Of a DNA stretch of 64,000 bases, positions 16,250 to 25,455 are shown piece by piece. The position numbers and the translations under genes were made by a program. Numbering within the stretch: the stretch's first letter is position 1; every line of letters starts with the position of its first letter. The stretch comes from Roseateles sp. SL47. Lineage in GTDB: Bacteria > Pseudomonadota > Gammaproteobacteria > Burkholderiales > Burkholderiaceae_C. The DNA is taken from contig NZ_CP113068.1 in the NCBI RefSeq assembly GCF_026625885.1, positions 3,844,001 through 3,908,000 of the forward strand. Direction: 5' to 3'. The notes under the pieces were generated by a model that was not told where the DNA came from, did not search any database, and saw only the letters and a list, made by a program, of their open reading frames with translations.

Positions 16250-16960
16250 ATGCATCGACTGCTGCTGATCGACGACGATGAGGCCCTGGCCGGGCCGCTG
16301 ACCCAATACCTCGCCCGCTTCGATTTCGAATTGAGCGCGGTGACCCGCCCGAGCCTGGCCTTGCAACGGCTCGCGTCCGACGCCTTCGACGCCCTGATCC
16401 TGGACGGCATGTTGCCCGAGATGGATGGGTTTGCCTTCTGTCGGCAGATCCGCGCCAGCCAGGATCGCTGGCGAGACATCCCCATTCTCATGCTGACGGC
16501 GCGGGGCGATCTGACCGACCGGGTGGTGGGGCTGGAACTGGGGGCGGATGACTATCTGGCCAAACCCTTCGAGCCGCGGGAACTGGCGGCCCGGCTGCAG
16601 ACCATCCTGCGGCGCACGCGGCTGGTGCCGGTGGCAGCCTCGCAGGGCGGCCACGGTGGGTGGCTGCGTTTTGAGGGCCTGGACATCGATACCAGCCGAC
16701 GTGAGGTGCGCACCCCGGACGGGGTGGCGGACCTGACCAGCACCGAATACGAGCTGCTGGCGCTGCTGGCGAGGGAGCCCGGTCGGGTGTTTACCCGGGA
16801 CGAGATCCTGAACCGGCTGCGCGGCCAGGAAGCGGACCTCTACACCCGTGCGGTGGACATCCTGGTGAGCCGGTTGCGCAAGAAGCTGGAGCCAGTCGAG
16901 GCGGTGAAGACGCTGCGTAATGCGGGCTACTGTTTTGCGCTGCCGGAGCGGGTGTCGTGA
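16250..16960 (+). CDS. OmpR-family response regulator
   Basis: A 236-residue two-component regulator. The receiver has acidic residues DDD at 8-10, the phospho-acceptor Asp52 in LILDGMLPEMDG, the switch Thr in MLTARG and the conserved Lys105 in YLAKPFEPRE. The C-terminal winged helix contains LTSTEYELLALL, VFTRDEIL and a typical ending DILVSRLRKKLEP. It overlaps the sensor kinase start by four bases (GTGA), so both are co-translated. Confidence 0.93.
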   Translation: MHRLLLIDDDEALAGPLTQYLARFDFELSAVTRPSLALQRLASDAFDALILDGMLPEMDGFAFCRQIRASQDRWRDIPILMLTARGDLTDRVVGLELGADDYLAKPFEPRELAARLQTILRRTRLVPVAASQGGHGGWLRFEGLDIDTSRREVRTPDGVADLTSTEYELLALLAREPGRVFTRDEILNRLRGQEADLYTRAVDILVSRLRKKLEPVEAVKTLRNAGYCFALPERVS

Positions 16961-18303
16961 GCGGGTGGCGGGCATGGCGAACCTGGCGCGCAGAAGTGCG
17001 GCAGGCTGAGTCGGGTACTGCGGGATCCGAAGGGGCTGCGGGATCGCCGGTGGCTGCGGATCGCTGGGGGCGACGGGAACTGCGCCGGAGCGAACGCGAG
17101 GCCCGGCAGATGGCCAAGCGGGTGCGGGAGCATCGCCTGCGCCAATTGGCCTGGATGGCCCGGATGGGCCATCTTGAGAGCCGCACGGATGTCCGCGACT
17201 GGGGCGCTGACCGCTGGCGATGGGAGGGGCGCCGCGACTGGCGCTGGCATCTGCGGGCCCGCCACCGTTGGCATCAGCGCTGGCACCGGCATCATGCCAA
17301 CTTCAAGCATTCGCTGGGGGCGCGGCTGATCGCCATCTTCGTGGTGATGGCGTTGCTGAGCAGCCTCGTTGTCTGGGGCACCATCGGCCAGGACCTGGGC
17401 CCGCTCACGGCGGTCGTGCTGCTGTTGCTGCTCACCGCAACGGCGTACGGCGCCATTCGCCACATCGTGCGTCCGATCAGTGCGCTGGCGGCTGGCGCAG
17501 AGGCCTTCGGGCGGGGCGACCTTCACCACCGGGTGCCGGTGATCCATCGCGATGAAATCGGGGACCTCGCTGTTCGCTTCAATCAAATGGCCGATGACAT
17601 CCAGGCGATGTTGGATGGCAAACGAGCACTGCTGCTGGCCATCAGCCATGAGTTGCGCAGCCCGCTGACCCGCGCCCGGCTGCATGCGGAGCTGGTGGAG
17701 GAGGGCGCTTCCAAGGGGGCTCTGCTGCAGGAACTGGGGCAGATGCGGGACCTGATCTCGGCGCTGCTGGAGAGCGAGCGACTGGATCGTGGCCATACGG
17801 CCTTGCAACTGGCGCCCTGCGATCTGGCAGCGCTGGTGCAGGAGCAGGCGCAACCGGGGGTGGGGCTGCAGATCGAGCCCGGCCTGCCGCCGCTGCCGGT
17901 GGACCGCATGCGGATCCAGCTGCTGCTGCGCAATCTGGTGCACAACGCGCTGCGGCACAACGACCCGGCCCAAGGGCCGGTGGTGGTGGCGCTTGAGGCG
18001 GTGCGCGAGGGAGGGGGCTCGGCCCAGGGCGGCGGCTCGTCCACTCTCAAGGCCCAGCGGCTGCGGGTGCGCGACCATGGTCCGGGCGTGCCGCCCGAGG
18101 CCTTGCCGCAGTTGGGGCAGCCGTTCTTCCGTCCGGATGAAGCCCGCACCCGGTCGGAAGGCGGCGTGGGCCTGGGGCTGTCGCTGTGCCGGCTGGTAGC
18201 GCAGGCACACGGCAGTCAGCTGGTGCTGCGTAATGCGTCGCCTGGCTTCGAGGTGTGGGTGGACCTACCCATGACGAGGCCTGAAACGACTCATCCAACC
18301 TAG
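16957..18303 (+). CDS. sensor histidine kinase with a long Arg/Trp/His-rich N-terminus
   Basis: A 448-residue membrane kinase. About 118 N-terminal residues are cytoplasmic-looking and extremely rich in R, W and H (DWRWHLRARHRWHQRWH). Two adjacent transmembrane helices follow (about 124-144 and 150-168) with almost no periplasmic loop, then a HAMP-like segment and HisKA with His231 in ISHELRSPL. The ATPase domain has NLVHNALRHN, DHGPGVPPE and GVGLGLSLCRL. The lack of a periplasmic sensor suggests it senses within the membrane or through the basic N-terminus. GTG at 16957 is the start. Confidence 0.88.
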   Translation: MSGWRAWRTWRAEVRQAESGTAGSEGAAGSPVAADRWGRRELRRSEREARQMAKRVREHRLRQLAWMARMGHLESRTDVRDWGADRWRWEGRRDWRWHLRARHRWHQRWHRHHANFKHSLGARLIAIFVVMALLSSLVVWGTIGQDLGPLTAVVLLLLLTATAYGAIRHIVRPISALAAGAEAFGRGDLHHRVPVIHRDEIGDLAVRFNQMADDIQAMLDGKRALLLAISHELRSPLTRARLHAELVEEGASKGALLQELGQMRDLISALLESERLDRGHTALQLAPCDLAALVQEQAQPGVGLQIEPGLPPLPVDRMRIQLLLRNLVHNALRHNDPAQGPVVVALEAVREGGGSAQGGGSSTLKAQRLRVRDHGPGVPPEALPQLGQPFFRPDEARTRSEGGVGLGLSLCRLVAQAHGSQLVLRNASPGFEVWVDLPMTRPETTHPT

Positions 18304-18462
18304 CAAGATCATCGCCCCGCGCCTCAGAAACATCGGTCGCAGGCAGCCACCTACTGAAGCGAGGCATCAAGCGCAAAGCGACAGCAAACTTTTGCAAGTG
18401 AAAGCGTTGAATGCCTTGGATAGAGTGGCTTTGCATTTATTGAAACGCTGTGAGGCCGCAAT

Positions 18463-18876
18463 ATGGGCTGGTTCCTGATCTCCATCGTGATCCCCATCTT
18501 CACGCCCTTGGCGTTGGTGGGCATGTATCTGCTGGCGCCAGTGGAGCAGGCCCATGGGCTGAAGCTGATTTCGCAGGTCAAGGACGGGCAACTGTCCTGG
18601 CCCGCTTGCGGGTTCTGCGCATCCGCCCTGTATGAACTGGCGGAGTCCCGGGTGTTGCTGGATGACCAGTTCAGCAACTGGGTTCAGGGCGGGTTCACGG
18701 TCATGTTGCTGATCAGCGCGTTCATTGCATTGCTGAGCGTGGTGTTTCCAACGCCGCTGCCACTCACAGTCAGACCGCTGGCACGTCGCCAGTTCAAGAT
18801 GCTGCTGGGTTCGGCTGCGGTGGTAGGGATCTCTGCAATTTTCTATACCTGGCTGCACTTCCTGGTCAGCCAATAA
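18463..18876 (+). CDS. small integral membrane protein of unknown function
   Basis: A 137-residue protein with three predicted hydrophobic segments: about 4-25, 76-96 and 115-133. The N-terminus is MGWFLISIVIPIFTPLALVG. A soluble loop between helix 1 and 2 includes PACGFCASALYELAESR, with a C-x2-C pair that could bind metal or form a disulfide. No family is recognised. It is followed after 19 bases by a 45-residue membrane ORF in the same direction, so the two probably form a unit. Confidence 0.65.
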   Translation: MGWFLISIVIPIFTPLALVGMYLLAPVEQAHGLKLISQVKDGQLSWPACGFCASALYELAESRVLLDDQFSNWVQGGFTVMLLISAFIALLSVVFPTPLPLTVRPLARRQFKMLLGSAAVVGISAIFYTWLHFLVSQ

Positions 18877-18895
18877 GGAGCCACAAGGAGCCCTC

Positions 18896-19033
18896 ATGAA
18901 CCCAACACCCGAACAACCCGACCCGGACCCTGATCGCCGCAAGCGGGAGCTGGCCGCCAACATCCTCACCTCGCTGGCGCTGTTGACCGGTGCGGTGATG
19001 CTGGTCGGCATGTTGCTCTTCCCCCCGCATTAA
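18896..19033 (+). CDS. 45-residue single-span membrane protein
   Basis: This small gene starts at ATG 18896 behind AAGGAG and ends at TAA 19031-19033. The N-terminal third is Pro/Asp-rich (MNPTPEQPDPDPDRRKREL), followed by one hydrophobic helix NILTSLALLTGAVMLVGMLL and a short PPH tail. The charge pattern suggests N-in topology. It may work with the three-helix protein just upstream. Function is unknown. It is too short for most length cut-offs. Confidence 0.65.
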   Translation: MNPTPEQPDPDPDRRKRELAANILTSLALLTGAVMLVGMLLFPPH

Positions 19034-19043
19034 CGGCGCGCTC

Positions 19044-19130
19044 ATGGGCCCTGATGGGCCCTGAACGGCGCACGAGCGTCGTATGAACGGCGTATGAGCG
19101 ATGCACGAGCGATGCACAAGCGATGCACGA
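19044..19130. repeat. tandem array of 10- and 11-bp units
   Basis: Two copies of ATGGGCCCTG (19044-19063) are followed by six 11-base units from 19065: ACGGCGCACGA, GCGTCGTATGA, ACGGCGTATGA, GCGATGCACGA, GCGATGCACAA and GCGATGCACGA. It begins 10 bases after the small membrane gene and ends before the terminator. Confidence 0.85.
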
Positions 19131-19138
19131 ATGGCAAA

Positions 19139-19166
19139 AAGGGGCGCTGATGCGCCCCTTCTTCTG
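19139..19166. terminator. bidirectional terminator
   Basis: AAGGGGCGC (19139-19147) pairs perfectly with GCGCCCCTT (19152-19160) around TGAT. The hairpin has CTTCTT on the plus side and AAAAAGG on the other, so it can serve both the small membrane genes and guaC. Confidence 0.7.
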
Positions 19167-19184
19167 CCTGCAGTGAGGCGCACC

Positions 19185-19254
19185 AACCAGATTCGTACCG
19201 TCAGATCCGTACCGCCAGATCTATACGGCCAGACCTGTCAAACCAGCTCCGTGC
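19185..19254. repeat. tandem array of five 14-bp units
   Basis: The units are AACCAGATTCGTAC, CGTCAGATCCGTAC, CGCCAGATCTATAC, GGCCAGACCTGTCA and AACCAGCTCCGTGC, in unbroken 14-base phase, ending 37 bases from the guaC stop. Confidence 0.85.
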
Positions 19255-19291
19255 AGGTGCTCCTGGAGCCCCTAGAGCCCCTGGCTCAGGC

Positions 19292-20269
19292 TCACATGAA
19301 CAAATGCTCTCCGGCGTTCTCCCCGCCCAGCACCACATAGTTCACCTTGCGCAGGTCGCCCAGGGCCGTGCCGCCGGCATAGGAGATGGAGCTTTGCAGG
19401 TCTTCCTCCATTTCCCGCAGCGTGTCCGGCAGTTGGCCTTTCACCGGCTCCAGGATGCGTTTGCCTTCCACATGCTTGTATTCGCCCTTGTTGAAGTCGG
19501 AGGCGGAGCCGTAGTACTCCTTGAACAGCTTGCCATCCACCTCGACGGTCTTCCCCGGCGATTCCTCATGGCCTGCGAACAGGGAGCCCACCATCACCAT
19601 GGCGGCGCCAAAGCGCACACTCTTGGCAATGTCTCCGTGATGGCGAATGCCCCCGTCCGCGATGATCGGCTTGGTGGCCACACGGGCGCACCATTTCAGC
19701 GCGGACAGCTGCCATCCCCCCGTCCCAAAACCGGTCTTCAGCCGGGTGATGCACACCTTGCCAGGGCCGATGCCGACCTTGGTGGCGTCCGCGCCCCAGT
19801 TTTCCAGGTCGATCACCCCCTCGGGCGTGCCCACATTGCCTGCGATCACAAAGGTCTGAGGCAGCTTCTGCTTGATGTGGGTAATCATGCGCTGCACGCT
19901 GTCGGCATGCCCGTGTGCAATGTCGATGGTGATGTAGTCCGCCCCGACACCTTCCGCCGCCAGGCGGTCGATCAGCTCGTAGTCGGCCGGCTTCACGCCC
20001 GCGCTGAGCGAGACAAACAGGCCGCGCTCCCGCATGTGGCGGGCGTAGGCCACAGCATCCAGATCAAAGCGGTGCATGACGTAGAAGTAGCCATGGGCCG
20101 CCAGCCATTCGGTGATGTTTTCATCTACCACCGTCTTCATGTTGGCAGGCACCAGCGGCAGCTTGAAGCGCCGCGGGCCGAATTCCACCGAGGTGTCACA
20201 CTCGCTGCGGCTCTCTACCCGGCACTTGCGGGGCAGCAGCAGGATGTTGTCGTAGTCAAAGATTTCCAT
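19292..20269 (-). CDS. guaC: GMP reductase
   Basis: A 325-residue purine-salvage enzyme that converts GMP to IMP with NADPH. The catalytic cysteine is Cys173 in [11 protein letters not shown], followed by the [11 protein letters not shown] stretch of the bacterial GuaC2-type family. [20 protein letters not shown] forms the phosphate-binding loop, and a CBS domain is absent, which separates it from IMP dehydrogenase. The start at 20269 ([13 protein letters not shown]) matches the family; the frame extends further upstream without protein character. Confidence 0.93.
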   Translation of the reverse strand: MEIFDYDNILLLPRKCRVESRSECDTSVEFGPRRFKLPLVPANMKTVVDENITEWLAAHGYFYVMHRFDLDAVAYARHMRERGLFVSLSAGVKPADYELIDRLAAEGVGADYITIDIAHGHADSVQRMITHIKQKLPQTFVIAGNVGTPEGVIDLENWGADATKVGIGPGKVCITRLKTGFGTGGWQLSALKWCARVATKPIIADGGIRHHGDIAKSVRFGAAMVMVGSLFAGHEESPGKTVEVDGKLFKEYYGSASDFNKGEYKHVEGKRILEPVKGQLPDTLREMEEDLQSSISYAGGTALGDLRKVNYVVLGGENAGEHLFM

Positions 20270-20514
20270 GGTCCAAAGTCGCAAATTCGGGATGCGTTGA
20301 TGCAGTGCATGCCCTGAGCTGCGAGCGCTTGACCTGGGACCGGAAGACCGGCCCCAAGATTTGGGCCCGGTGACCCATTCTACGCGCCCTGCAACGGGTA
20401 CGGGTTTGCCCTTGATTCGCCGTGGTGCAACATGCACCAGGGGAGGGCCATGCACCAGCTTCGCTAAAATCGATGACCTTGGGCTCCGTAAGGGCCGACA
20501 TCCCATCAGCCACC

Positions 20515-21636
20515 ATGCACTCCGTCGTCATCAGCGGTACCGGCCTCTACCAGCCGCCCCACGTCATCACCAACGCCGAGCTGGTGGAGTCCTTCAACCG
20601 CTATGTGGATCTGCAAAACGCCCAGCATGCCGACGCCATTGCCGCCGGCACGCGGGAGCCGCTGGTCTACTCAAGCGTGGAATTCATCGAGAAGGCCTCC
20701 GGCATCAAGCAGCGCTATGTGATCGAGAAAGAGGGCGTGCTGGACCCCACCCGCATGTATCCCCGTTTCGAGGAGCGCGCCGACGATCAACTGTCGCTGA
20801 TGGCTGAAATCGCGGTGGATGCCGCCCGCAAGGCCCTGGCGGCGGCCGGCCGCCAGCCGCAGGACGTGGACGCCGTGTTCTGCGCGGCGGCCAACATGCA
20901 GCGGGCCTATCCCGCCATGGCGGTGGAAATCCAGGCGGCCCTGGGCGCTGGCGGCTATGGGTTTGACATGAACGTGGCCTGCTCCTCGGCCACCTTTGCG
21001 CTGGAGCAGGCCTACAACGCGGTGCGTTCGGGCGCTTCCAGGTGCGTCCTGGTGGTCAATCCGGAAATCACCTCCGCCCATCTGGAGTGGAAGGACCGGG
21101 ACTGCCACTTCATCTTCGGTGACGTGTGCACCGCCGTGGTGGTGGAACGCGCCGAGACCGCCGTGGGCGCCGAACAATGGGAGATTCTGGGCACCCATCT
21201 GGCCACCCAGTTCTCCAACAACATCCGCAACAACTTCGGCTTCATGAACAAGGGCGAAGACAGCGACCCCGACGCCCGCGACAAGACCTTCCGCCAGGAA
21301 GGGCGCAAGGTCTTCAAGGAAGTGGTGCCGATTGCAGCGGCGCACATCGAGAACCACCTGGCCACCCTGCACATCCAGCCGAACGACGTCAGCCGTTATT
21401 GGCTGCACCAGGCCAACCTTGGGATGAACCAACTGGTGATCAAGAAGCTGGTGGGGGGCGAAGCGGGTGCCCAGATTGCGCCGCTGATCCTGGACACCTA
21501 TGCCAACACCGCCTCGGCGGGGTCGATCATCGCCTTCCATGAGCACCGGGGCGACCTTCGCTCGGGCGATCTGGGCGTGATCTGCTCCTTCGGCGCCGGG
21601 TATTCGGTCGGCAGCGTCATCGTCAAGAAGCGTTGA
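20515..21636 (+). CDS. beta-ketoacyl-ACP synthase III-type thiolase-fold enzyme
   Basis: A 373-residue condensing enzyme of the FabH type. The triad is visible: Cys156 in [11 protein letters not shown], His298 in YWLHQANLG and Asn331 in [10 protein letters not shown]. It is about 50 residues longer than FabH, with an extended N-terminal segment (residues 25-75), as in the longer KAS III-like proteins of Burkholderiales that act outside primary initiation. It would catalyse Claisen condensation of an acyl-CoA with malonyl-ACP. The start at 20515 opens [15 protein letters not shown], the normal family start. It stands alone, convergent with the PBP1A gene. Confidence 0.85.
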   Translation: MHSVVISGTGLYQPPHVITNAELVESFNRYVDLQNAQHADAIAAGTREPLVYSSVEFIEKASGIKQRYVIEKEGVLDPTRMYPRFEERADDQLSLMAEIAVDAARKALAAAGRQPQDVDAVFCAAANMQRAYPAMAVEIQAALGAGGYGFDMNVACSSATFALEQAYNAVRSGASRCVLVVNPEITSAHLEWKDRDCHFIFGDVCTAVVVERAETAVGAEQWEILGTHLATQFSNNIRNNFGFMNKGEDSDPDARDKTFRQEGRKVFKEVVPIAAAHIENHLATLHIQPNDVSRYWLHQANLGMNQLVIKKLVGGEAGAQIAPLILDTYANTASAGSIIAFHEHRGDLRSGDLGVICSFGAGYSVGSVIVKKR

Positions 21637-21710
21637 CGGCCCTGCCCGTAACGACTCGGTAACGTCTGATGCGGCGACCGTCCCTGGACTGTCGCCCAGA
21701 TCGCTGACGA

Positions 21711-24224
21711 TCAACCGCCTCGATCCCCGGACCACCACGAACTTGGCGGGCCGGAAGCGGGGCGCGACGGCGCCAGCGGTGCCGTAGAAGACGCTCCACC
21801 CGGCGGCATCGCCCCGGACGCCGCGCCGGAGGCCGGGACGGCTGGCAGCAGCGCACCGGTCGCCGGATCCGTCGTCATGTCCGCAATGGTGCCCAGTGTC
21901 TTCACCCAGGCGTCCGGCGCATATTCCTGGAACACCCAATCCGGCCCGTTCGGGCCTTCCACCTGCACCACACCCGCCGCAGGCGGCTGGATCTCCGAGC
22001 TGGGAATGCCCTTGAGGGCCACCTGCATGTAGTCGATCCAGGCCGGCAGGGCGATGCCACCACCGGTTTCGCGGTCGCCCAGGCTGCGAGGCTGGTCATA
22101 ACCGATCCACACCACCGTCGCCACCTTGCGCTGGAAGCCTGCGAACCAGGCATCGACCGCATCGTTGGTCGTGCCGGTCTTGCCGTAGAGGTCATACCGC
22201 TTGAGCGAGGCGCTGGCCCGATAGGCAGTGCCCCGGACCGCGACGTCATGCAACAAGGACCCGGTGAGGAAGGCATTGCGCTCGCTGATGGCGCGGCGGT
22301 CTTCGGTCAGCTTCTCAGGTTCGGCCTGGAACAGCACCTGGTTCTGCGCATCGGTGATCTTGGTGATCAGCAGGGGCTTGAGCAGATACCCGCCGTTGGC
22401 AAACACTGAGTAGCCGCTGGCCATCTGCAAGGGCGTCACCGCGCCGGAGCCCAGGGCCAGGGTGAGGTTGGCCGGCTGCTTGTCCTCGTCGATACCGAAC
22501 TTGCCGGCCCAGGCGCGGCCACGCTCCGGCGTGAGCTGCTCCAGCATCCGGATGGTGACCATGTTCTTGGACTTGGCCAATGCCTGACGCAGGGTGATGG
22601 GGCCGTCGTACTGGCCGTCCGAATTGCGCGGTGACCAGTCGCCGATGGTGATCGGCGAGTCATCCACCAGCGTGGCTGGGCCCGCGCCCATCTCCATGGC
22701 AGCGGAATACAGATAGGGCTTGAAGCTCGAACCCGGCTGGCGCCAGGCCTGCGTGGCGTGATTGAACTGGTTGCGAGCGAAGTCGAACCCGCCCACCAGG
22801 GCCAGCACCTTGCCGGTGTCCGGCTCCACCGACACCAGCGCCCCCTCGGCTTCCGGCGGCTGCGTGACCGCCCATGCCCCCTTGGGGAACTCCTTGGTGG
22901 GCGCGCCTCGCAGCACCCGGATGATGGCGCCGCGCTGGATGCGGAGATTCGGCTTGGCCTTGTCGGACAGGGCCGACATCACGCTTCGGATGCCATCGCC
23001 CTTGATTTCGATGTCTTCACCATCCTGCAAGGTGGCGCGGATGCGATTGCTGGCCACCTCGGTCACCACAGCGGCCCGCAGGTCGTCGTTGTCCGGATGG
23101 TCGGCCAGCGCCTGGGTGACGGCACTGTCCAGCTCGGTATCGGTCAGGTCGGTTGGCAGGTCCACCGTGTCCTCGGGGCCGCGCCAGGGCTTGCGCCGCT
23201 CATAGTCCAGCAGGGTGCGGCGCAGGGCCTTGTAAGCCGCCACCTGGTTGTCCATGTGGAGGGTGGTGGTGACGTTGATGCCGCGGCTGTAGGCGTCTTC
23301 CCCATACTGCGCATGCACCACCTGGCGGACCATTTCCGCCGCATATTGGCCGTAGGGTAGCCGCTGCTCCTGGGCGGAGCGCAACTGCAGCTTCTCATCG
23401 CGTGCGGCCTGGGCCTGCTCCGCCGTGAGCATGCCCACGTCCTGCATCCGGCTGATCACCACCAGTTGGCGGCGCTTGGCGGCCTTGAAGTTGCTGATCG
23501 GATTGGCCCGGTACGGGTTCTGCGGCAGGCCCGCCAGCATCGCGATCTCGGCGGTAGACAATGCCTTGAGCGGCTTGCCGAAGTAGGCTTCCGCCGCAGC
23601 CTCGAAACCATAGGCCCGCTGACCCAGATAGATCTGGTTCATGTAGACCTCCAGGATCTTGTCCTTGGAGAGCTGGCTTTCCATCTTCAGCGCCAGCAGG
23701 ATCTCCACAAACTTGCGGGTGTAGAGCTTGCGCTTGGTCAGGTAGAAGTCCCGCGCCAGCTGCTGGGTGATGGTGGACGCCCCTTGGCTGCGCGACGATG
23801 AGAACAGATTGACGCCAAAGGCGCGAATCATGCCGGGAATGTAGATGCCCTGATGCTCATAGAAGTTGGTGTCTTCCACGGCCAGCAGGGCCTTTTGCAT
23901 CTGCTGGGGGATCTGGTCCAGGGGCAGGTAATGACGGCGTTCGGTGCCATATTCCGCCAGCAGTTCCCCCTCGGCGGTGTAGACCCGCAGCGGTTGCTTG
24001 GGCTGATAGTCGGCCAGCCGGTCCAGGTCGGGGAGGCCCGGCCAGACGATCGCCGCCGCGCCCGCCACGACCAGCACCAGCGCCAGCATCGCCGCACCGC
24101 CCCACACCAGCACCCGCTTCCAGGTTGGCAACTGGGCCAGGGTCCGCCGCAAGGGGGCGGTTTTGGCCCAGGCGGCCCGGAGGGCATCCCGCAGAAGGCC
24201 AACGAATTTTTGTAGAAGCTGCAT
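21711..24224 (-). CDS. mrcA: penicillin-binding protein 1A (bifunctional transglycosylase/transpeptidase)
   Basis: An 837-residue class A PBP that polymerises and cross-links peptidoglycan. The N-terminal anchor is a single helix at about 40-62 (VLVWGGAAMLALVLVVAG). The glycosyltransferase domain has LLAVEDTNFYEHQG, GASTITQQLARD and KILEVYMNQIYLG. The transpeptidase domain has GSSFKP with the catalytic Ser at about 499, SKNMV, and YGKTGTTND. The C-terminus is a low-complexity Pro/Ser/Gly tail. The start at 24224 (MQLLQKFVGLL) is preferred over an ATG 17 codons upstream. Confidence 0.94.
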   Translation of the reverse strand: MQLLQKFVGLLRDALRAAWAKTAPLRRTLAQLPTWKRVLVWGGAAMLALVLVVAGAAAIVWPGLPDLDRLADYQPKQPLRVYTAEGELLAEYGTERRHYLPLDQIPQQMQKALLAVEDTNFYEHQGIYIPGMIRAFGVNLFSSSRSQGASTITQQLARDFYLTKRKLYTRKFVEILLALKMESQLSKDKILEVYMNQIYLGQRAYGFEAAAEAYFGKPLKALSTAEIAMLAGLPQNPYRANPISNFKAAKRRQLVVISRMQDVGMLTAEQAQAARDEKLQLRSAQEQRLPYGQYAAEMVRQVVHAQYGEDAYSRGINVTTTLHMDNQVAAYKALRRTLLDYERRKPWRGPEDTVDLPTDLTDTELDSAVTQALADHPDNDDLRAAVVTEVASNRIRATLQDGEDIEIKGDGIRSVMSALSDKAKPNLRIQRGAIIRVLRGAPTKEFPKGAWAVTQPPEAEGALVSVEPDTGKVLALVGGFDFARNQFNHATQAWRQPGSSFKPYLYSAAMEMGAGPATLVDDSPITIGDWSPRNSDGQYDGPITLRQALAKSKNMVTIRMLEQLTPERGRAWAGKFGIDEDKQPANLTLALGSGAVTPLQMASGYSVFANGGYLLKPLLITKITDAQNQVLFQAEPEKLTEDRRAISERNAFLTGSLLHDVAVRGTAYRASASLKRYDLYGKTGTTNDAVDAWFAGFQRKVATVVWIGYDQPRSLGDRETGGGIALPAWIDYMQVALKGIPSSEIQPPAAGVVQVEGPNGPDWVFQEYAPDAWVKTLGTIADMTTDPATGALLPAVPASGAASGAMPPGGASSTAPLAPSRPASGPPSSWWSGDRGG

Positions 24225-24461
24225 GCGGCTGGCACGAATCAAGAGTCGGGCGATTATCCTCAGTCCCCGCCCCATCCTGGCCCAGGGATGCAGGCGGACA
24301 CGAACTCCCTACAAATTCAGTACAAATGTCCGACTTGATGCTGTCCGACTTGATGCTCTGGCCGGAGGGCCCTTCCTCCCGGCGTCCCGAGGCCACGCCC
24401 CCTGGCCATCTTCGACCCACTCTCCGCCAAGGCGCTGACCTGGTGCCGCAAGGAGGCGTTC

Positions 24462-25436
24462 ATGCAGCGCCGTGACTGGCTGGCGGCGGCGGCCGCCGCC
24501 CTGGCCGGGGTGGTGCCCCGGGTGCATGCGCAGGACCGGCATGCCGGGTTTCCGACCCGCCCGGTCGTTCTGATCTGCCCTTGGCCGGCCGGCGGTTCCA
24601 GTGATGCAGTGATGCGTGCCTTTGGCGAAAGCCTGTCCCGCCAGTTGGGCGTCCCGGTGATTGTTGAAAACCGGCCAGGCGCCGGCGGTACGCTGGGGGC
24701 TTCTGCCATGGTCAGCGCCAAACCGGACGGCTACACCATCACGCAGTTGCCGCTGGGGATTTATCGCCTGCCGCACATGCAGAAGATGCCGTTTGACCCG
24801 CTGAAGGACATCCAGCATGTGATTGGGCTGACCGGCTACACCTTTGGCATCGTCTGCACGCCGGATGCACCGTTCCGGACGCTGGCCGAGATGGTGGCCT
24901 GGGCCCGCGCCCGACCGGGTCAACTCACCTACGGCCACACCGGCACTGGCACCACGCCCCATCTCGCTTTTGAGGAGTTTGCCCACAAAGCGGGGTTCAA
25001 GACCCAGGATGTGCCGTACAAGGGTTCGGCGGAAATCCTTCAGGCGATTCTGGGGGGCCATGTGCCGGTGATGTGCGGCACGCTGGAGTTCGCCCCGCAG
25101 GTGAAGGCCGGCAAGCTGCGTTTCCTGGCCACGCTGGGCCGGGAGCGCAATCGCGCGTTTCCGGACGTGCCCACGGTGAAGGAGTCGGGCTGGGACACGG
25201 TCATCGACTCGCCGTTTGGCATCGGCGCGCCTCGTGGTACCGATCCCGGCGTGGTGCGGGTGCTGCATGACGCGTTCCGCCGGACGCTGGAAGATCCGAA
25301 GGTGCTGGAGACCCTGGAGCGCTACTACCAACCGGTGATCTATATGAATACCGAGGCCTACACCCAGTACGCGCACCGCACCTTTGAGGCCGAGCGCGCA
25401 ACGGTGGAGCGGATGGGGCTGGCCCATCGGGGATGA
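24462..25436 (+). CDS. Bug-family (tripartite tricarboxylate) periplasmic solute-binding protein
   Basis: A 324-residue secreted binding protein. The N-terminus MQRRDWLAAAAAALAGVV carries a twin-arginine-free but RR-containing signal sequence with cleavage likely after HAQ. The family marks are PTRPVVLICPWPAGGSSDA, ENRPGAGGTLGA, KPDGYTIT and HTGTGTTPHLAFE. Bug proteins bind carboxylates or aromatic acids in the periplasm. No TctAB membrane genes are adjacent, which is normal for Burkholderiales, where many Bug genes are orphans. It runs directly into sbcB, whose start is 20 bases after the stop. Confidence 0.9.
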   Translation: MQRRDWLAAAAAALAGVVPRVHAQDRHAGFPTRPVVLICPWPAGGSSDAVMRAFGESLSRQLGVPVIVENRPGAGGTLGASAMVSAKPDGYTITQLPLGIYRLPHMQKMPFDPLKDIQHVIGLTGYTFGIVCTPDAPFRTLAEMVAWARARPGQLTYGHTGTGTTPHLAFEEFAHKAGFKTQDVPYKGSAEILQAILGGHVPVMCGTLEFAPQVKAGKLRFLATLGRERNRAFPDVPTVKESGWDTVIDSPFGIGAPRGTDPGVVRVLHDAFRRTLEDPKVLETLERYYQPVIYMNTEAYTQYAHRTFEAERATVERMGLAHRG

Positions 25437-25455
25437 TGAGGTATCGTGCCGCCCC

